Numbered from the stretch's first letter, positions 28,182-37,770 are shown. The stretch is DNA of 64,000 nt from Bifidobacterium lemurum (GCF_014898175.1 NZ_CP062948.1:2170001-2234000), one strand, 5' to 3'. Notes: generated by a model not told the origin, from the letters alone. Numbers and translations: made by a program.

Positions 28182-30293
28182 ATGGGATTCAATATCGAGC
28201 GCACGAACAAGCCGTTCGTCGTCAAATCGCCCTATAAGCCGTCCGGCGACCAGCCGGCCGCCATCGAGGAGCTCGCCGAACGTCTGGAGAACGGCGAGAA
28301 CGACGTGGTGCTGATGGGCGCCACCGGCACCGGAAAAACCGCCACCACCGCATGGCTGATCGAGAAACTCCAGCGCCCGACCCTGATCATCGAACCGAAC
28401 AAGACGTTGGCCGCGCAGCTGTGCGCCGAATTCCGCGAGCTCATGCCCGACAACGCGGTGAGCTACTTCGTGTCCTACTACGACTACTACCAGCCCGAAG
28501 CGTATATTCCCCAGACCGACACCTATATCGAAAAAGACTCCAATATCAACGACGACGTGGAGCGTCTGCGCCACGCCGCCACCGCGAATCTGCTCACCCG
28601 GCGCGACTGCGTGGTCGTGGCCACCGTCAGTTGCATCTACGGCCTCGGCACGCCCGAGGAATACGCCGGACGTATGCTGTTCCTGCGCGAGGGCCAGCAG
28701 ATCGACCGCGACCAGCTGCTGCGGCAATTCGTCGCCATGCAGTACAAGCGCAACGACATCGCCTTCACCCGCGGCACCTTCCGCGTGCGCGGCGACACCG
28801 TCGAGATCATCCCCGTCTACGAGGAGCTCGCCGTGCGCATCGAATTCTTCGGTGACGAGATCGACCGCATCTCCACCCTGCATCCGCTCACCGGCGACGA
28901 GATCGCGCATGTGGACGAGGTGCATATCTTCCCCGCCTCGCATTACGTGGCAGGTCCCGCCCGCATGGAACGCGCGCTCGGCACCATCCGCGAGGAGCTC
29001 GACGAGCGTGTGGCCGAGCTGAAGAAACAGGGCAAGGAGTTGGAGGCGCAGCGTCTGAGCATGCGCACCACCTACGATCTGGAGATGCTCACCCAGGTGG
29101 GCGTGTGCTCCGGCGTGGAGAACTACTCGCGGCATTTCGACGGGCGTGAGCCGGGCACGCCGCCGCACACGCTGCTCGACTTCTTTCCCGACGATTTTCT
29201 GCTCGTCATCGACGAATCGCATGTGACGGTGCCGCAGATCGGCGCGATGTACGAGGGTGACGCCTCACGAAAGCGGACTCTGGTCGAGCACGGCTTCCGT
29301 CTGCCCTCCGCGATGGACAACCGGCCTTTGAAATGGCCCGAATTCCTCGAGCGCGTCGGCCAGACCGTGTACCTGTCGGCCACGCCGGGCGATTATGAGA
29401 TGGGATTGAGCGACGGTGTGGTCGAGCAGATCATCCGCCCCACCGGCCTGGTTGACCCGCAGATCGACGTGCGTCCGGTGGAGGGGCAGATCGACGACCT
29501 GCTAGCCGAGATCAAGGAGCGCGTGGCGAGGAACGAACGCGCGCTGGTGACCACGCTGACCAAGAAGATGGCCGAGGATCTGACCGACTATCTGCTCGAA
29601 CGCGGCATCAAGGTCGAATACCTGCACTCCGACGTGGACACCCTGCGGCGCGTGGAGCTGCTGCGCGAGCTGCGCGAGGGCGTGATCGACGTGATCGTGG
29701 GCATCAACCTGCTGCGCGAGGGCCTCGACCTGCCCGAAGTGTCGCTGGTGGCGATCCTCGACGCGGACAAGGAAGGCTTCCTGCGCTCCTACCGTTCCCT
29801 GATCCAGACGATCGGCCGCGCGGCCCGCAACGTGGACGGCACGGTGATCATGTACGCCGACGATGTGACCGACGCCATGCGCAAGGCCATCGACGAGACG
29901 AACCGCCGCCGAGACAAGCAGATCGCCTACAATACGGAGCACGGCATCGACCCCAAGCCGCTGATCAAGAAGATCAGCGACGTCAACGACATGCTCGCCA
30001 AAGAGGATGTGGACACCCAGACCCTGCTGGAGGGCGGCTACCGCAACGCGGGCAAGGCCGGCAACACGCATCTGGGCGTGCCCACGCTCGACAAGGACGA
30101 GGCCGGCAAACGCCACGAGGAGATCCTCAAGGCGGGGCTTCCCGCGCAGGCTCTCGCCAACCTCATCCGCCAGCTCAGCGAGCAGATGCACACGGCCGCC
30201 GAACAATTGCAGTTCGAGCTCGCCGCGCGCCTACGCGACGAGATCCGCGATCTGAAGAAGGAGCTGCGCCAGCTCACCGAAGCCCAGAAGTAG
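28182..30293 (+). CDS. uvrB: Excinuclease ABC subunit B
   Basis: UvrB is the damage-verifying helicase-like subunit of nucleotide excision repair. The 703-residue protein has Walker [16 protein letters not shown], the beta-hairpin region [12 protein letters not shown], Walker [16 protein letters not shown], helicase motifs V and VI ([20 protein letters not shown] and QTIGRAARN), and a C-terminal UVR coiled coil ([22 protein letters not shown]) that binds UvrC. CAGGAGG precedes the ATG at 28182. It follows the sensor kinase closely but has no functional link to it that I can see. Confidence 0.97.
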   Translation: MGFNIERTNKPFVVKSPYKPSGDQPAAIEELAERLENGENDVVLMGATGTGKTATTAWLIEKLQRPTLIIEPNKTLAAQLCAEFRELMPDNAVSYFVSYYDYYQPEAYIPQTDTYIEKDSNINDDVERLRHAATANLLTRRDCVVVATVSCIYGLGTPEEYAGRMLFLREGQQIDRDQLLRQFVAMQYKRNDIAFTRGTFRVRGDTVEIIPVYEELAVRIEFFGDEIDRISTLHPLTGDEIAHVDEVHIFPASHYVAGPARMERALGTIREELDERVAELKKQGKELEAQRLSMRTTYDLEMLTQVGVCSGVENYSRHFDGREPGTPPHTLLDFFPDDFLLVIDESHVTVPQIGAMYEGDASRKRTLVEHGFRLPSAMDNRPLKWPEFLERVGQTVYLSATPGDYEMGLSDGVVEQIIRPTGLVDPQIDVRPVEGQIDDLLAEIKERVARNERALVTTLTKKMAEDLTDYLLERGIKVEYLHSDVDTLRRVELLRELREGVIDVIVGINLLREGLDLPEVSLVAILDADKEGFLRSYRSLIQTIGRAARNVDGTVIMYADDVTDAMRKAIDETNRRRDKQIAYNTEHGIDPKPLIKKISDVNDMLAKEDVDTQTLLEGGYRNAGKAGNTHLGVPTLDKDEAGKRHEEILKAGLPAQALANLIRQLSEQMHTAAEQLQFELAARLRDEIRDLKKELRQLTEAQK

Positions 30294-30421
30294 CCGCGGT
30301 TCGCCGTGCGCCGATTTTCTGCGCGGATTCCGCGGTGCGGCCGATACCGACGATGGTTGTATGCGACGGCATATGGCCGCGGTTTCCCGTCCGTCACATG
30401 CTTTCCTTACACTGGTGTCTC

Positions 30422-31408
30422 ATGGCTGAAACCCCTCTTGCATTTGAAATCGTCACCTTCGTGGTGCTCGCGCTGTTCTTCATCGTCGATCTGTTCGTGA
30501 TCGGACGCAGGCCGCATGTGCCCTCCACCAAGGAATGCGTGCAGCATATCGCCTTCTTCGTGGCGATGGCTTTGATCTTCGGCGGCTGCATCTGGTTCTT
30601 CGCCGGCTCCAAGCCTGCCATCGAGTTCTATTCCGGATGGCTGACCGAATACAGTCTGTCCATCGACAACCTGTTCGTGTTCGTCATCATCATGTCGAAT
30701 TTCGCGGTGCCCAAGCATCTGCAGAAGTACGTGCTCAGCGTCGGCATCGCCATCGCGCTGGTGTTCCGCGGCATCTTCATCCTGATCGGCGCCGCGCTGA
30801 TCTCCCGGTTCACGTGGGTGTTCTTCCTGTTCGGCGCGTTCCTCATCTACACGGCCATCAGCCTGGTCACCGGCAAGGACGAGGATGAGGAATACCACGA
30901 GAACGGCGTGATCCGCACGCTGCGCAAGGTGATCAAGATCTCCGACGAATACGACGGCGAGAAGCTGCGCACCACCAAGAACGGCGTGCGCTACTGGACC
31001 CCGATGCTGATCGTGTTCCTCACCATCGGCACCACCGACGTGATGTTCGCCTTCGATTCGATCCCCGCCATCTTCGGCCTGACCAAGGACCCCTTCCTCG
31101 TGTTCACCTCGAACGTATTCGCCCTGCTGGGTCTGCAGCAGCTGTACTTCCTGCTCGGCGCGCTGCTCGACAAACTCGTCTATCTGCCCGTCGGCCTGTC
31201 GATCGTGCTGGGCTTCATCGGCGTCAAGCTCATTATGGAGGCGCTGCACGGCAACACCCTGCCGTTCATCAACGGCGGCGAAGGCGTCCACTGGGTGCCC
31301 GAGGTGCCGACGTGGCTGTCGCTGGGCGTGATCGTCGTCGCCATCGGCGGCGCGGCCCTGGCCAGCGTGGTCAAGATGAAGTCGCTCGAATCGTCGTCCA
31401 AGGCCTGA
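30422..31408 (+). CDS. TerC-family integral membrane protein
   Basis: A 328-residue TerC protein with nine hydrophobic helices. Family landmarks are TEYSLSIDNLFVFVII, with the conserved acidic Asp in a helix, and FLTIGTTDVMFAFDSIPAIFGLTKDPFLVFTSNVFALLGLQQLYF in the second half, each carrying membrane-embedded aspartates proposed to bind metal ions. TerC/Alx proteins export manganese or help metal loading of secreted proteins. A short cytoplasmic loop GKDEDEEYHENGV follows helix 5. No clear ribosome site precedes the ATG at 30422; an upstream ATG at 30398 is possible. Confidence 0.93.
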   Translation: MAETPLAFEIVTFVVLALFFIVDLFVIGRRPHVPSTKECVQHIAFFVAMALIFGGCIWFFAGSKPAIEFYSGWLTEYSLSIDNLFVFVIIMSNFAVPKHLQKYVLSVGIAIALVFRGIFILIGAALISRFTWVFFLFGAFLIYTAISLVTGKDEDEEYHENGVIRTLRKVIKISDEYDGEKLRTTKNGVRYWTPMLIVFLTIGTTDVMFAFDSIPAIFGLTKDPFLVFTSNVFALLGLQQLYFLLGALLDKLVYLPVGLSIVLGFIGVKLIMEALHGNTLPFINGGEGVHWVPEVPTWLSLGVIVVAIGGAALASVVKMKSLESSSKA

Positions 31409-31452
31409 GCGCATACCCCGTGAGACGGCCTCAATATCGCCGTTCCATGCGA

Positions 31453-31468
31453 TTGTGAGCGCTCACAA
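31453..31468 (+). promoter_or_regulatory. LacI-family operator-like palindrome before pyk
   Basis: TTGTGAGCGCTCACAA is a perfect 16-bp palindrome identical to the core of the ideal lac operator, 107 bases before the pyk start. LacI-family sugar regulators recognise such sites, so pyk is probably under carbon-source control. Confidence 0.7.
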
Positions 31469-31575
31469 CACACCCGGTCGAAAGCGTTGTCTCACCGGAA
31501 CGCAACGAGTAGACTGGGGACTTGGCAAGTGGGGCGGCCCCGCCCCGGAACCAATTCAAGAATAGGCAGGCATGC

Positions 31576-33018
31576 ATGCGTAAAGCCAAGATTGTAGATA
31601 CCATCGGTCCCGCTACCGAATCCCTCGAGAACCTCACCAAGCTCGTCGAAGCCGGTATGGACGTCGCTCGTCTGAACCGCTCCCACGGCACCCCCGAGGA
31701 CCACCTCCGCGTCTACAACAACATCCGTGAGGCCTCCAAGTCCACCGGCCGCAACGTGGCCGCCCTGGTCGACCTGCAGGGCCCGAAGATCCGCTGCGGA
31801 TGGTTCAAGAAGAACGCCGAGGGCGAGGACAAGATCCAGCTGACCGAAGGCCAGGAGTTCGTCATCACCACCGACGACGTCGAGGGCGATGAGACCATCA
31901 CCTCCACCACCTTCAAGGGACTGCCGGGCGACTGCCATCCGGGCGACCCGATCCTCATCGACGACGGCAAGGTCCGCCTCGAGGTCACCAAGGTCGAGGG
32001 CAACAACGTGCACACCAAGGTCATCGTGGCCGGCCCCGTCTCCTCCCACAAGGGCATCAACCTGCCTGGCGTCGCCGTCTCCCTGCCGGCGCTGACCGAG
32101 AAGGACGAGGAGGACCTGCGCTGGGCCATCCAGACCGGCGCCGACATCATCGCCATGTCCTTCGTGCGTTTCGCCACCGACATCGACCGCGCCCACGAGA
32201 TCATGGACGAGGAAGGCCGCCGCATCCCGATCGTCGCCAAGATCGAGAAGCCGCAGGCCCTCGAGAACCTCGAGGAGATCGTCAAGGCCTTCGACGGCAT
32301 CATGGTCGCCCGTGGCGATATGGCCGTCGAGTGCCCGCTCGAAGAGGTGCCGCTGGCCACCAAGCGCTGCATCGAGCTGGCCCGCCAGTACGCCAAGCCC
32401 GTGATCGTCGCCACCGAGGTGCTCGGCTCCATGGTCAACTCCCCGGTGCCGACCCGCGCCGAGGCCTCCGACTGCGCCAACGCCGTGCTTGACGGCGCCG
32501 ACGCCACCATGACCTCCAACGAGACCGCCGTCGGCAAGTATCCGGCCGTGACCGTCGACACGATGGGCCGCATCTCCGGCTACGCCACCGAGCACGGCTT
32601 CGACCGCATCCCGGAGCTCAAGAACCTCGACATGTCGTCCACCGGCGCCGTGTCCTCCGCCGCCGTCGACCTGGCCGACAAGCTCAACGCCAAGGCCATC
32701 GTCGCCTACACCCAGACCGGCGCCACCGTGCACCGCGTCTCCCGCGAGCGTCCGGCCACCCCGATCTACGGTCTGACCAACCTGGAGCACACCTACCACT
32801 GGCTGGCTCTGAGCTGGGGCACCGAGGCCTTCCTGGTCGAGGAGGACTACCACGACAAGTCCCGCAAGGAACTCATGATCTTCACCGACAAGATCCTGCG
32901 CGCCGCCGGCAAGGTGTCCGATGGCGACAAGATCGTCGTGCTGAGCTCCGCCCAGGGCGACCACAAGCCGGGCAGCACCGACTCCATCTACGTGCACACC
33001 GTCGGCGCCTGCGACTGA
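31576..33018 (+). CDS. pyk: Pyruvate kinase
   Basis: Pyruvate kinase makes ATP and pyruvate from phosphoenolpyruvate, the last step of glycolysis and of the bifid shunt. The 480-residue protein has the substrate sites RLNRSHGTPEDH, ALVDLQGPKIRCG, the catalytic lysine in IVAKIEKPQAL, the metal ligand in MVARGDMAVE, and ATEVLGSM plus SNETAVGKYPAVTVDTM, where most family members have ATQMLESM and SGETA. The C-terminal regulatory domain is complete (residues about 350-480). Start ATG at 31576 after AGGCAGG; a lac-like operator lies upstream. Codon use fits a highly expressed gene. Confidence 0.97.
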   Translation: MRKAKIVDTIGPATESLENLTKLVEAGMDVARLNRSHGTPEDHLRVYNNIREASKSTGRNVAALVDLQGPKIRCGWFKKNAEGEDKIQLTEGQEFVITTDDVEGDETITSTTFKGLPGDCHPGDPILIDDGKVRLEVTKVEGNNVHTKVIVAGPVSSHKGINLPGVAVSLPALTEKDEEDLRWAIQTGADIIAMSFVRFATDIDRAHEIMDEEGRRIPIVAKIEKPQALENLEEIVKAFDGIMVARGDMAVECPLEEVPLATKRCIELARQYAKPVIVATEVLGSMVNSPVPTRAEASDCANAVLDGADATMTSNETAVGKYPAVTVDTMGRISGYATEHGFDRIPELKNLDMSSTGAVSSAAVDLADKLNAKAIVAYTQTGATVHRVSRERPATPIYGLTNLEHTYHWLALSWGTEAFLVEEDYHDKSRKELMIFTDKILRAAGKVSDGDKIVVLSSAQGDHKPGSTDSIYVHTVGACD

Positions 33019-33055
33019 TCGCGAACGCCGTCTGACGTGATACGTCCATAACCGT

Positions 33056-33089
33056 GTGGGCCCCGTCCGATTCGTCGGACGGGGCCCAC
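33056..33089 (+). terminator. GC-rich hairpin after pyk
   Basis: A perfect 15-bp stem (33056-33070 with 33075-33089) and four-base loop lies 38 bases after the pyk stop. It lacks a T tract but is strong enough to end transcription in actinobacteria. Confidence 0.65.
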
Positions 33090-33120
33090 TACGTATCCGG
33101 CGAATGCCGGTCCCGGCCAG

Positions 33121-33233
33121 ACGTCGTGGATTTCGCACTTCGACGGATGGTGTGCGAAATCCACGACGTTTCGGAAAAGAAAAACGTCGTGGATTTCGCA
33201 CATGGTTCGTTGAACTGCGAAATCGACGACGTT
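33121..33233. repeat. Two short palindromic repeat units at the element boundary
   Basis: ACGTCGTGGATTTCGCAC occurs at 33121-33138 and 33184-33201. Each copy faces an inverse copy, exact at 33152-33169 and with two mismatches at about 33216-33233, giving two hairpins. The arrangement looks like a REP/REPIN pair. It sits between the last chromosomal gene and the integrase, so the element's left end probably lies in or just right of it. Confidence 0.85.
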
Positions 33234-33365
33234 CAAGTGGTGCCCCCGGTGGGGAATAGCCAAAGCATGGAAAAAGAAGAGGTGTTGGTACCTCTTCCCG
33301 GTATTACGCCCGTTATGGTCGCTGCGATTGCAGGCATTCTTTTGTGTGCCTCATCTGCAAGCGAA

Positions 33366-33427
33366 GATGCACAGATAAGTGCATCATTCCAAAATTAATC
33401 TGCCTTCAACGCACAACAACGTGCGTT
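33366..33427 (+). promoter_or_regulatory. Two short palindromes in the integrase leader
   Basis: GATGCAC-6-GTGCATC at 33366-33385 and AACGCAC-6-GTGCGTT at 33408-33427 are two inverted repeats with six-base loops. The second is followed by TTA and the integrase ribosome site, so it could be an operator, a leader hairpin, or an integrase arm site. Confidence 0.5.
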
Positions 33428-33445
33428 TTACAAGGAGGCATAGCT

Positions 33446-34777
33446 ATGGCAGCTCTCAACCAAACACAGTCGCGACGCAGCAAATTTGGCACCATCATTG
33501 CCAGATACGACAAGCAAGGCGATCTGATCGGATGGCAGGCGCGCTACACCAGTCCGATTGATAGCCGAAAAGTCCAGAGACAGTTCAAACCAGAGCTTCG
33601 CGCCGAGGCACAGCGATGGCTAGACCAGGAACACTGGTTGGTCACCATGCATCGCAAAGGCATCGAGACCTGGGTACATCCGACGGAAAGAGAACAAATA
33701 GAGAAGCGCCGACGAATCAAGTTCGGCGATTACGTTGAGATATGGTTCCAAAACTATCGCCTTTCCAATGGGCAGCCGATAGCGGGAAGCACGCGCAGAA
33801 ACATCCGCGCCGACATCGGGCACTTTCTTCCAGTCTTTCAGGACAAACTGCTTAAAGACATCACGCCGGCGGATATCAAGAAATGGCTTGACTCACCGCA
33901 CCCGGAGGGGCCCTGGGCATTCCACCGCTCATGCCAGAGACTGAAATCAATTTTCCGATCCGCGACGATGGAGCAGCTGGACGGGACCGCGCCCCTGAGA
34001 GAGGATAATCCCTTCATCTTTCCCGTGCCTCCTGCACCGGAATCAAGCAGAGAAGGCATCCCACCTGTCACTCCGCAGGAGTTGCAGGCGCTCTACGACG
34101 CCATGCCGGACTATACGCAGCTATCCGTGCTTCTGGCCGCTCTTGTGGGAGGCCTGCGATGGGGCGAGGTCTGCGCTTTGCGAGTCAAAGACATCGATCT
34201 CGTCAATCGCAAACTAAATGTTCGACATTCCGTTAACAGAGGGCCTGACGATCTCGGATCGATGCGGCTATCCCCGGCCAAAACAAAATCCAGCGTCAGG
34301 ACAGTGCCTATCCCCGATAGCCTGGTTTGGGTCATCGAACGGCATCTAAAGACCTTTTGCAATCTCGATAATCCGGATTCCCAGGTGTTCGTGCCGAAGC
34401 GGACAAGAGTTCTCGGGCCGAACACTCTACGGAAGCAATTCGATAAAGCGAAAGAGGTTGCCGGCAGGCCGGACATCACTCCGCATACGCTTCGCGCCTC
34501 GCATGCCACGATGCTGATGCTCAAAGGGGCGACCTTGCGGGAGGTGATGGAGCAGCTGGGGCATACCAGCGAAAGAGTCGCGATTAAGCATTATCAGCGC
34601 CTGGTGGCCGAGCATCGTGATGAGATGGTTAATCTGCTCGCGGCCGATTATATGCGGCCCGCGCAGAATGCCGAGGGCAATCCCTATGAGGATCTGATAA
34701 AGAGCACCGAAATCGAAATGCGGAGGCTCCAGACGTTCCTGGTCAAGGTGCGCCATGAAATGAGCATCAGCGCCTGA
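33446..34777 (+). CDS. int: Tyrosine site-specific recombinase (integrase)
   Basis: This 443-residue integrase inserts and excises the element. It has an N-terminal arm-type DNA-binding region, a core-binding SAM-like domain (GSTRRNIRADIGHFLPVF, about residues 110-200) and a catalytic domain with all the expected residues: Arg in GGLRWGEVCAL, a lysine in the following beta turn, His-x-x-Arg in HTLRASHATM, His in LGHTSERV, and the tyrosine in KHYQRLV. It appears intact and functional. AAGGAGG lies before the ATG at 33446; the frame extends upstream to 33344 without support. Its position beside pyk marks the left end of the element. Confidence 0.95.
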   Translation: MAALNQTQSRRSKFGTIIARYDKQGDLIGWQARYTSPIDSRKVQRQFKPELRAEAQRWLDQEHWLVTMHRKGIETWVHPTEREQIEKRRRIKFGDYVEIWFQNYRLSNGQPIAGSTRRNIRADIGHFLPVFQDKLLKDITPADIKKWLDSPHPEGPWAFHRSCQRLKSIFRSATMEQLDGTAPLREDNPFIFPVPPAPESSREGIPPVTPQELQALYDAMPDYTQLSVLLAALVGGLRWGEVCALRVKDIDLVNRKLNVRHSVNRGPDDLGSMRLSPAKTKSSVRTVPIPDSLVWVIERHLKTFCNLDNPDSQVFVPKRTRVLGPNTLRKQFDKAKEVAGRPDITPHTLRASHATMLMLKGATLREVMEQLGHTSERVAIKHYQRLVAEHRDEMVNLLAADYMRPAQNAEGNPYEDLIKSTEIEMRRLQTFLVKVRHEMSISA

Positions 34778-34780
34778 TTT

Positions 34781-34806
34781 CATAATGCATGATTTCACGC
34801 ATTATG
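34781..34806 (+). promoter_or_regulatory. Inverted repeat, probable AbiEi operator
   Basis: CATAATGC at 34781-34788 pairs with GCATTATG at 34799-34806. It lies 65 bases before abiEi, right after the integrase stop. AbiEi antitoxins repress their own operon by binding inverted repeats upstream, so this is the expected place. Confidence 0.55.
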
Positions 34807-34871
34807 GATTGCATGAAAGATACGAACAGATTGAAAAATGTACCAAAACGTGACAAAATAGAGGTATGAAG

Positions 34872-35420
34872 ATGGAAAATGCTGTATTAGATGTCGCTAA
34901 GAAAAATAACGGTATCGTGACAGTAAAAGATATTAAGGCTTTAGGCTATTCCGAATCGGCCTTACGGCAGTTCGCGCGTCGCAATGATGACATCATTGGC
35001 AAACAGGGCGGCGGCGTATACATGGTTTATGATGCCGACGGCGTCGATCCTCGGGATGCGTCGTATGCAGCCGCGCTGGCGATGACGGGAGACGAGTCAT
35101 ATTTGTCCGGATCATCGGTACTTGATTTCTATAATCTTGCGAATGCCAATCCGCGATGGACGACAGTGCGCACGCCGCACCATATATCGCGCAAATTACC
35201 GGGATGGCTACGCGTCATCCATGATCGTAGACAGTCGAGGAATGTGGATGTCATTCGAGGAATCAGATTGCAGAACCTTTCTGATGCGTTTTTGGAAGCA
35301 AAAGACACGCGTCTGGATTACCGTTTAGAGGCCGTCGATGAAGCGGAACAGCGTAATCTGCTGTCACCGATACAGGCAGACATGTTACGAGACGTGCTTA
35401 AGAAAGGTGTGATCGTATGA
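34872..35420 (+). CDS. AbiEi-type antitoxin/transcriptional regulator
   Basis: A 182-residue AbiEi-like protein, the antitoxin and autorepressor of type IV AbiE systems. The N-terminal winged helix (ENAVLDVAKKNNGIVTVKDIKALGYSESALRQFARRNDDI) is followed by GGGVYMVYDADGVDPRDASYAAALAMTGDESYLSGSSVL and a smaller C-terminal domain, both typical of the family. AGAGG lies seven bases before the ATG at 34872; an ATG at 34866 is too close to it. Base composition is much lower in GC than the chromosome. The stop overlaps the toxin start by four bases (ATGA). Confidence 0.82.
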   Translation: MENAVLDVAKKNNGIVTVKDIKALGYSESALRQFARRNDDIIGKQGGGVYMVYDADGVDPRDASYAAALAMTGDESYLSGSSVLDFYNLANANPRWTTVRTPHHISRKLPGWLRVIHDRRQSRNVDVIRGIRLQNLSDAFLEAKDTRLDYRLEAVDEAEQRNLLSPIQADMLRDVLKKGVIV

Positions 35421-36385
35421 ACCAGGAAAAGAAACTGCCAAGTTCCGGAGGCATCACGGCCAAACTCAACCATCATGCGAATAAGACGGGGATTCCTTTT
35501 GCACGACTTCAAAAGATGATCGCCGTCATTATCGTCTCGCAGCTCGTGCCCGAAGGAACCGTCATCAAGGGAGGCAATGCGTTAGGCCTGCGTTTCCCCC
35601 TGGAGGATTCTCGAATGTCGAAGGATCTCGATCTGGTCTTCGGTGACAGCTACTTGGAATGGGAGACCGAATTTCGTGCTCGATTGGCAAAAGGAACCAA
35701 TGGCTTTGACGGTTCCCTGGAAGACCGGGGCAAAGGAGAAACGCAAAAAAACGAGCGTGATCCAGGTCGTCCCAACGTGATCTATAAGAACATCAAACTT
35801 CGTTATCTAGGGAAGTCGTTCTCTACTCTTCCGTTGGACATCACCCCTGCTCAAGGCTACGAACGGTCATCATCGTCCTACCGTATCTCCGACGACTCCG
35901 TAGCTTTGATGAAGTACCTGGGATTCGAAGAACCGGCAGGAGCCAGGCTATTGGATGTTGAAGCACAATTGGCACAGAAGACCGCAGCGTTGTACTCATC
36001 CAAAGATCCTCGGCCGAGCGATCTTACCGACATGGTTCGCTTATTCCCCGTCCTAGACGGCGAGGGAAATCTTGAACTATACCGATCCCTGCTGGCGTTC
36101 GAAATGGAAATACGCGAAATCAAACAACCGTATGACATCCCCAATAAGTCCACGCTACAGCAGCTCTTCCGCAATCAGGAAGGGGGCGATGACGAAACCT
36201 TCACTCATATCACGGAACGAGCGGAAAAAGAGATATGCGAGGCAAGTCGGAGGACTCCATGGAAACCAGAAGTCAGTCAGAAGAAAACCATACTGGCACA
36301 GATAAAATCTCGTGCTCAAAACAGAATCGATGAGCAATCACACACGTCAGACCAAGTACGGAAGAACCGTAACCGAGGAATCTGA
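35417..36385 (+). CDS. AbiEii-type nucleotidyltransferase toxin
   Basis: A 322-residue nucleotidyltransferase of the AbiEii family, the toxin half of type IV AbiE phage-defence/toxin-antitoxin systems. Motif I reads VIKGGNALGLRFP with SKDLDLVF, giving the two active-site acids; later acidic residues lie in LPLDITPAQGY, and DVEAQLAQKTAALYSSKDPRPSDLTDMVRL matches the family's C-terminal helical part. The last 30 residues carry QIKSRAQNRIDEQ and a basic end, a tail shared with three unrelated conjugation genes of this element. Translation is coupled to abiEi. A role in stabilising the element or blocking phages is inferred from the family. Confidence 0.82.
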   Translation: MNQEKKLPSSGGITAKLNHHANKTGIPFARLQKMIAVIIVSQLVPEGTVIKGGNALGLRFPLEDSRMSKDLDLVFGDSYLEWETEFRARLAKGTNGFDGSLEDRGKGETQKNERDPGRPNVIYKNIKLRYLGKSFSTLPLDITPAQGYERSSSSYRISDDSVALMKYLGFEEPAGARLLDVEAQLAQKTAALYSSKDPRPSDLTDMVRLFPVLDGEGNLELYRSLLAFEMEIREIKQPYDIPNKSTLQQLFRNQEGGDDETFTHITERAEKEICEASRRTPWKPEVSQKKTILAQIKSRAQNRIDEQSHTSDQVRKNRNRGI

Positions 36386-36682
36386 TTGACATTTCCGCCG
36401 GCCCTCAGGTCATGCGCTTCGCGCATGGCCTCTTCTTTTGCCGCTCGCAAGCTCGCGCGGGACGGGCCGAAGCACAAGGGCACTGTCTCGGGCACCACCA
36501 GCATGCCACGTCTCCGCTACGGTTCCTCGCCGTGTCTCACGCCGCTCCCGCTCTCCATTCCGATGGCATGAATGATGCCATCTCCATTCCGATCGCAGCG
36601 TCGCGATCCACGCCTTCGTCGCCTTCGCTACGACATGGCAGGCGGGTGGTGTCCGAAAAACCGAGACAAGAAAGGAAATCTC
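36386..36682. other. Intergenic stretch with short palindromes
   Basis: No convincing gene. CATGCG-CTTCG-CGCATG forms a hairpin at about 36412-36428 and may end the abiE transcript. GATGGCAT-5-ATGCCATC at 36562-36582 lies within two direct copies of CTCCATTCCGAT. This may be the control region of the following gene. Confidence 0.5.
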
Positions 36683-37270
36683 ATGGACACCAGAAGAACC
36701 AGCCCCGATATCGACACCCTCACCATCGAATACCGCAGAGAATGCCGTGAAAACGGCATCAGGAAAACCGACCGCGAATGGATGCACCCAGTCCTCACGC
36801 AATGGGCGAGAACACTGGAAACCGGCCATCCGCTCGATGACCACACATCGACCCTGACCGTCATGCTCATGGCCCATTCCCTCCCATTCCGGGACGCGAT
36901 AATCCTCTCATCCCTCAAACGATTCACCCCGACGCAACTGCTCGACATCGCCACCCGCCAACACAGAAAACAAACGGTGGCGCTCATCACCAAAACACTC
37001 GAAGAGGCTTTCGAATCCGCGGACTACCGACTGGACACACCCCGTGTGGAACGAGCAAGCTCCCAACTCTCACGCTTCGCCGCCGACTACGCCGGAGAAC
37101 AATGGTCCGCGCAACCGATAGCCTCACGAGCCTACCTGTCATGGATACAAGGACACACGCAAGCGGCCTCGGCTGGAGCCTTGGCCGCCCTCAGCGTAGA
37201 CCCCGAATGCGCCCTAGCGAGCATCGTGTTCTTCGCCGTCGAAGGCAACATCCGACCGATGTACCTCTAA
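36683..37270 (+). CDS. DUF4192-like protein
   Basis: A 195-residue cytoplasmic protein without membrane segments. The last third (RAYLSWIQGHTQAASAGALAALSVDPECALASIVFFAVEGNIRPMY) resembles the end of the actinobacterial DUF4192 family, where a tryptophan-containing helix pair and DPxxxLA are conserved; the N-terminal half is not recognisable. Function is unknown. AAAGGA lies seven bases before the ATG at 36683. It sits among cargo genes between the AbiE pair and a structured region and has element-like codon use with many CA/AC-rich codons. Confidence 0.6.
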   Translation: MDTRRTSPDIDTLTIEYRRECRENGIRKTDREWMHPVLTQWARTLETGHPLDDHTSTLTVMLMAHSLPFRDAIILSSLKRFTPTQLLDIATRQHRKQTVALITKTLEEAFESADYRLDTPRVERASSQLSRFAADYAGEQWSAQPIASRAYLSWIQGHTQAASAGALAALSVDPECALASIVFFAVEGNIRPMYL

Positions 37271-37327
37271 CCACCAACCGCCGGCCCTCCCACGGAGGGC
37301 CGGCCCCACAACCATCAAGGAGCAACA

Positions 37328-37750
37328 ATGAGCAAGCACTATTTCGATGACTTCCGCACGCAGACCATCGAGAAGATGGCCGGAGCGATGGAGGATATGA
37401 CCTACGCCTACCAGCAAACCAGAGTGCCGAAAAAACACTACAAAGACTGTCTGAGCAAACCAATCGAAGAAATGATGGAAGCCAGCGTGGAAGTCAATCT
37501 AATACAGCCATACATCAACATGATTAAAACGATGCTCGACGAAAACCCGAAGAGCTTCTACAAAGCTCTGCTATGCGTGGACGCGAAAATCAGCATGAGT
37601 TCCGTGCGCACAAGCGAGTGGGAGGCCTTGGAAATCATGTGGCATGAAAAACAAAACGATTCGACAAGGAAAACCATCCTACCGAAAACCGAACTCGACC
37701 GCTTTCATGACCTCGTGGAACACAGCTACGACGAACTGCCGCCGCTGTGA
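37328..37750 (+). CDS. Hypothetical protein
   Basis: A 140-residue, mainly helical and soluble protein that I do not recognise. It begins MSKHYFDDFRTQTIEKM and contains stretches such as EEMMEASVEVNLIQPYINMIKTML; there is no signal peptide, membrane helix or metal motif. AAGGAG lies six bases before the ATG at 37328. It follows the DUF4192-like gene by 57 bases and may be co-transcribed with it. It ends just before a region of stacked hairpins. Confidence 0.6.
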   Translation: MSKHYFDDFRTQTIEKMAGAMEDMTYAYQQTRVPKKHYKDCLSKPIEEMMEASVEVNLIQPYINMIKTMLDENPKSFYKALLCVDAKISMSSVRTSEWEALEIMWHEKQNDSTRKTILPKTELDRFHDLVEHSYDELPPL

Positions 37751-37770
37751 CGACCACCTTCCGTCACCGT

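Noticed and set aside
33121..33233. Possible CRISPR array
   Set aside because: Only two units, each an inverted pair with unequal short gaps, and no cas genes nearby. It fits a REP-type pair better.
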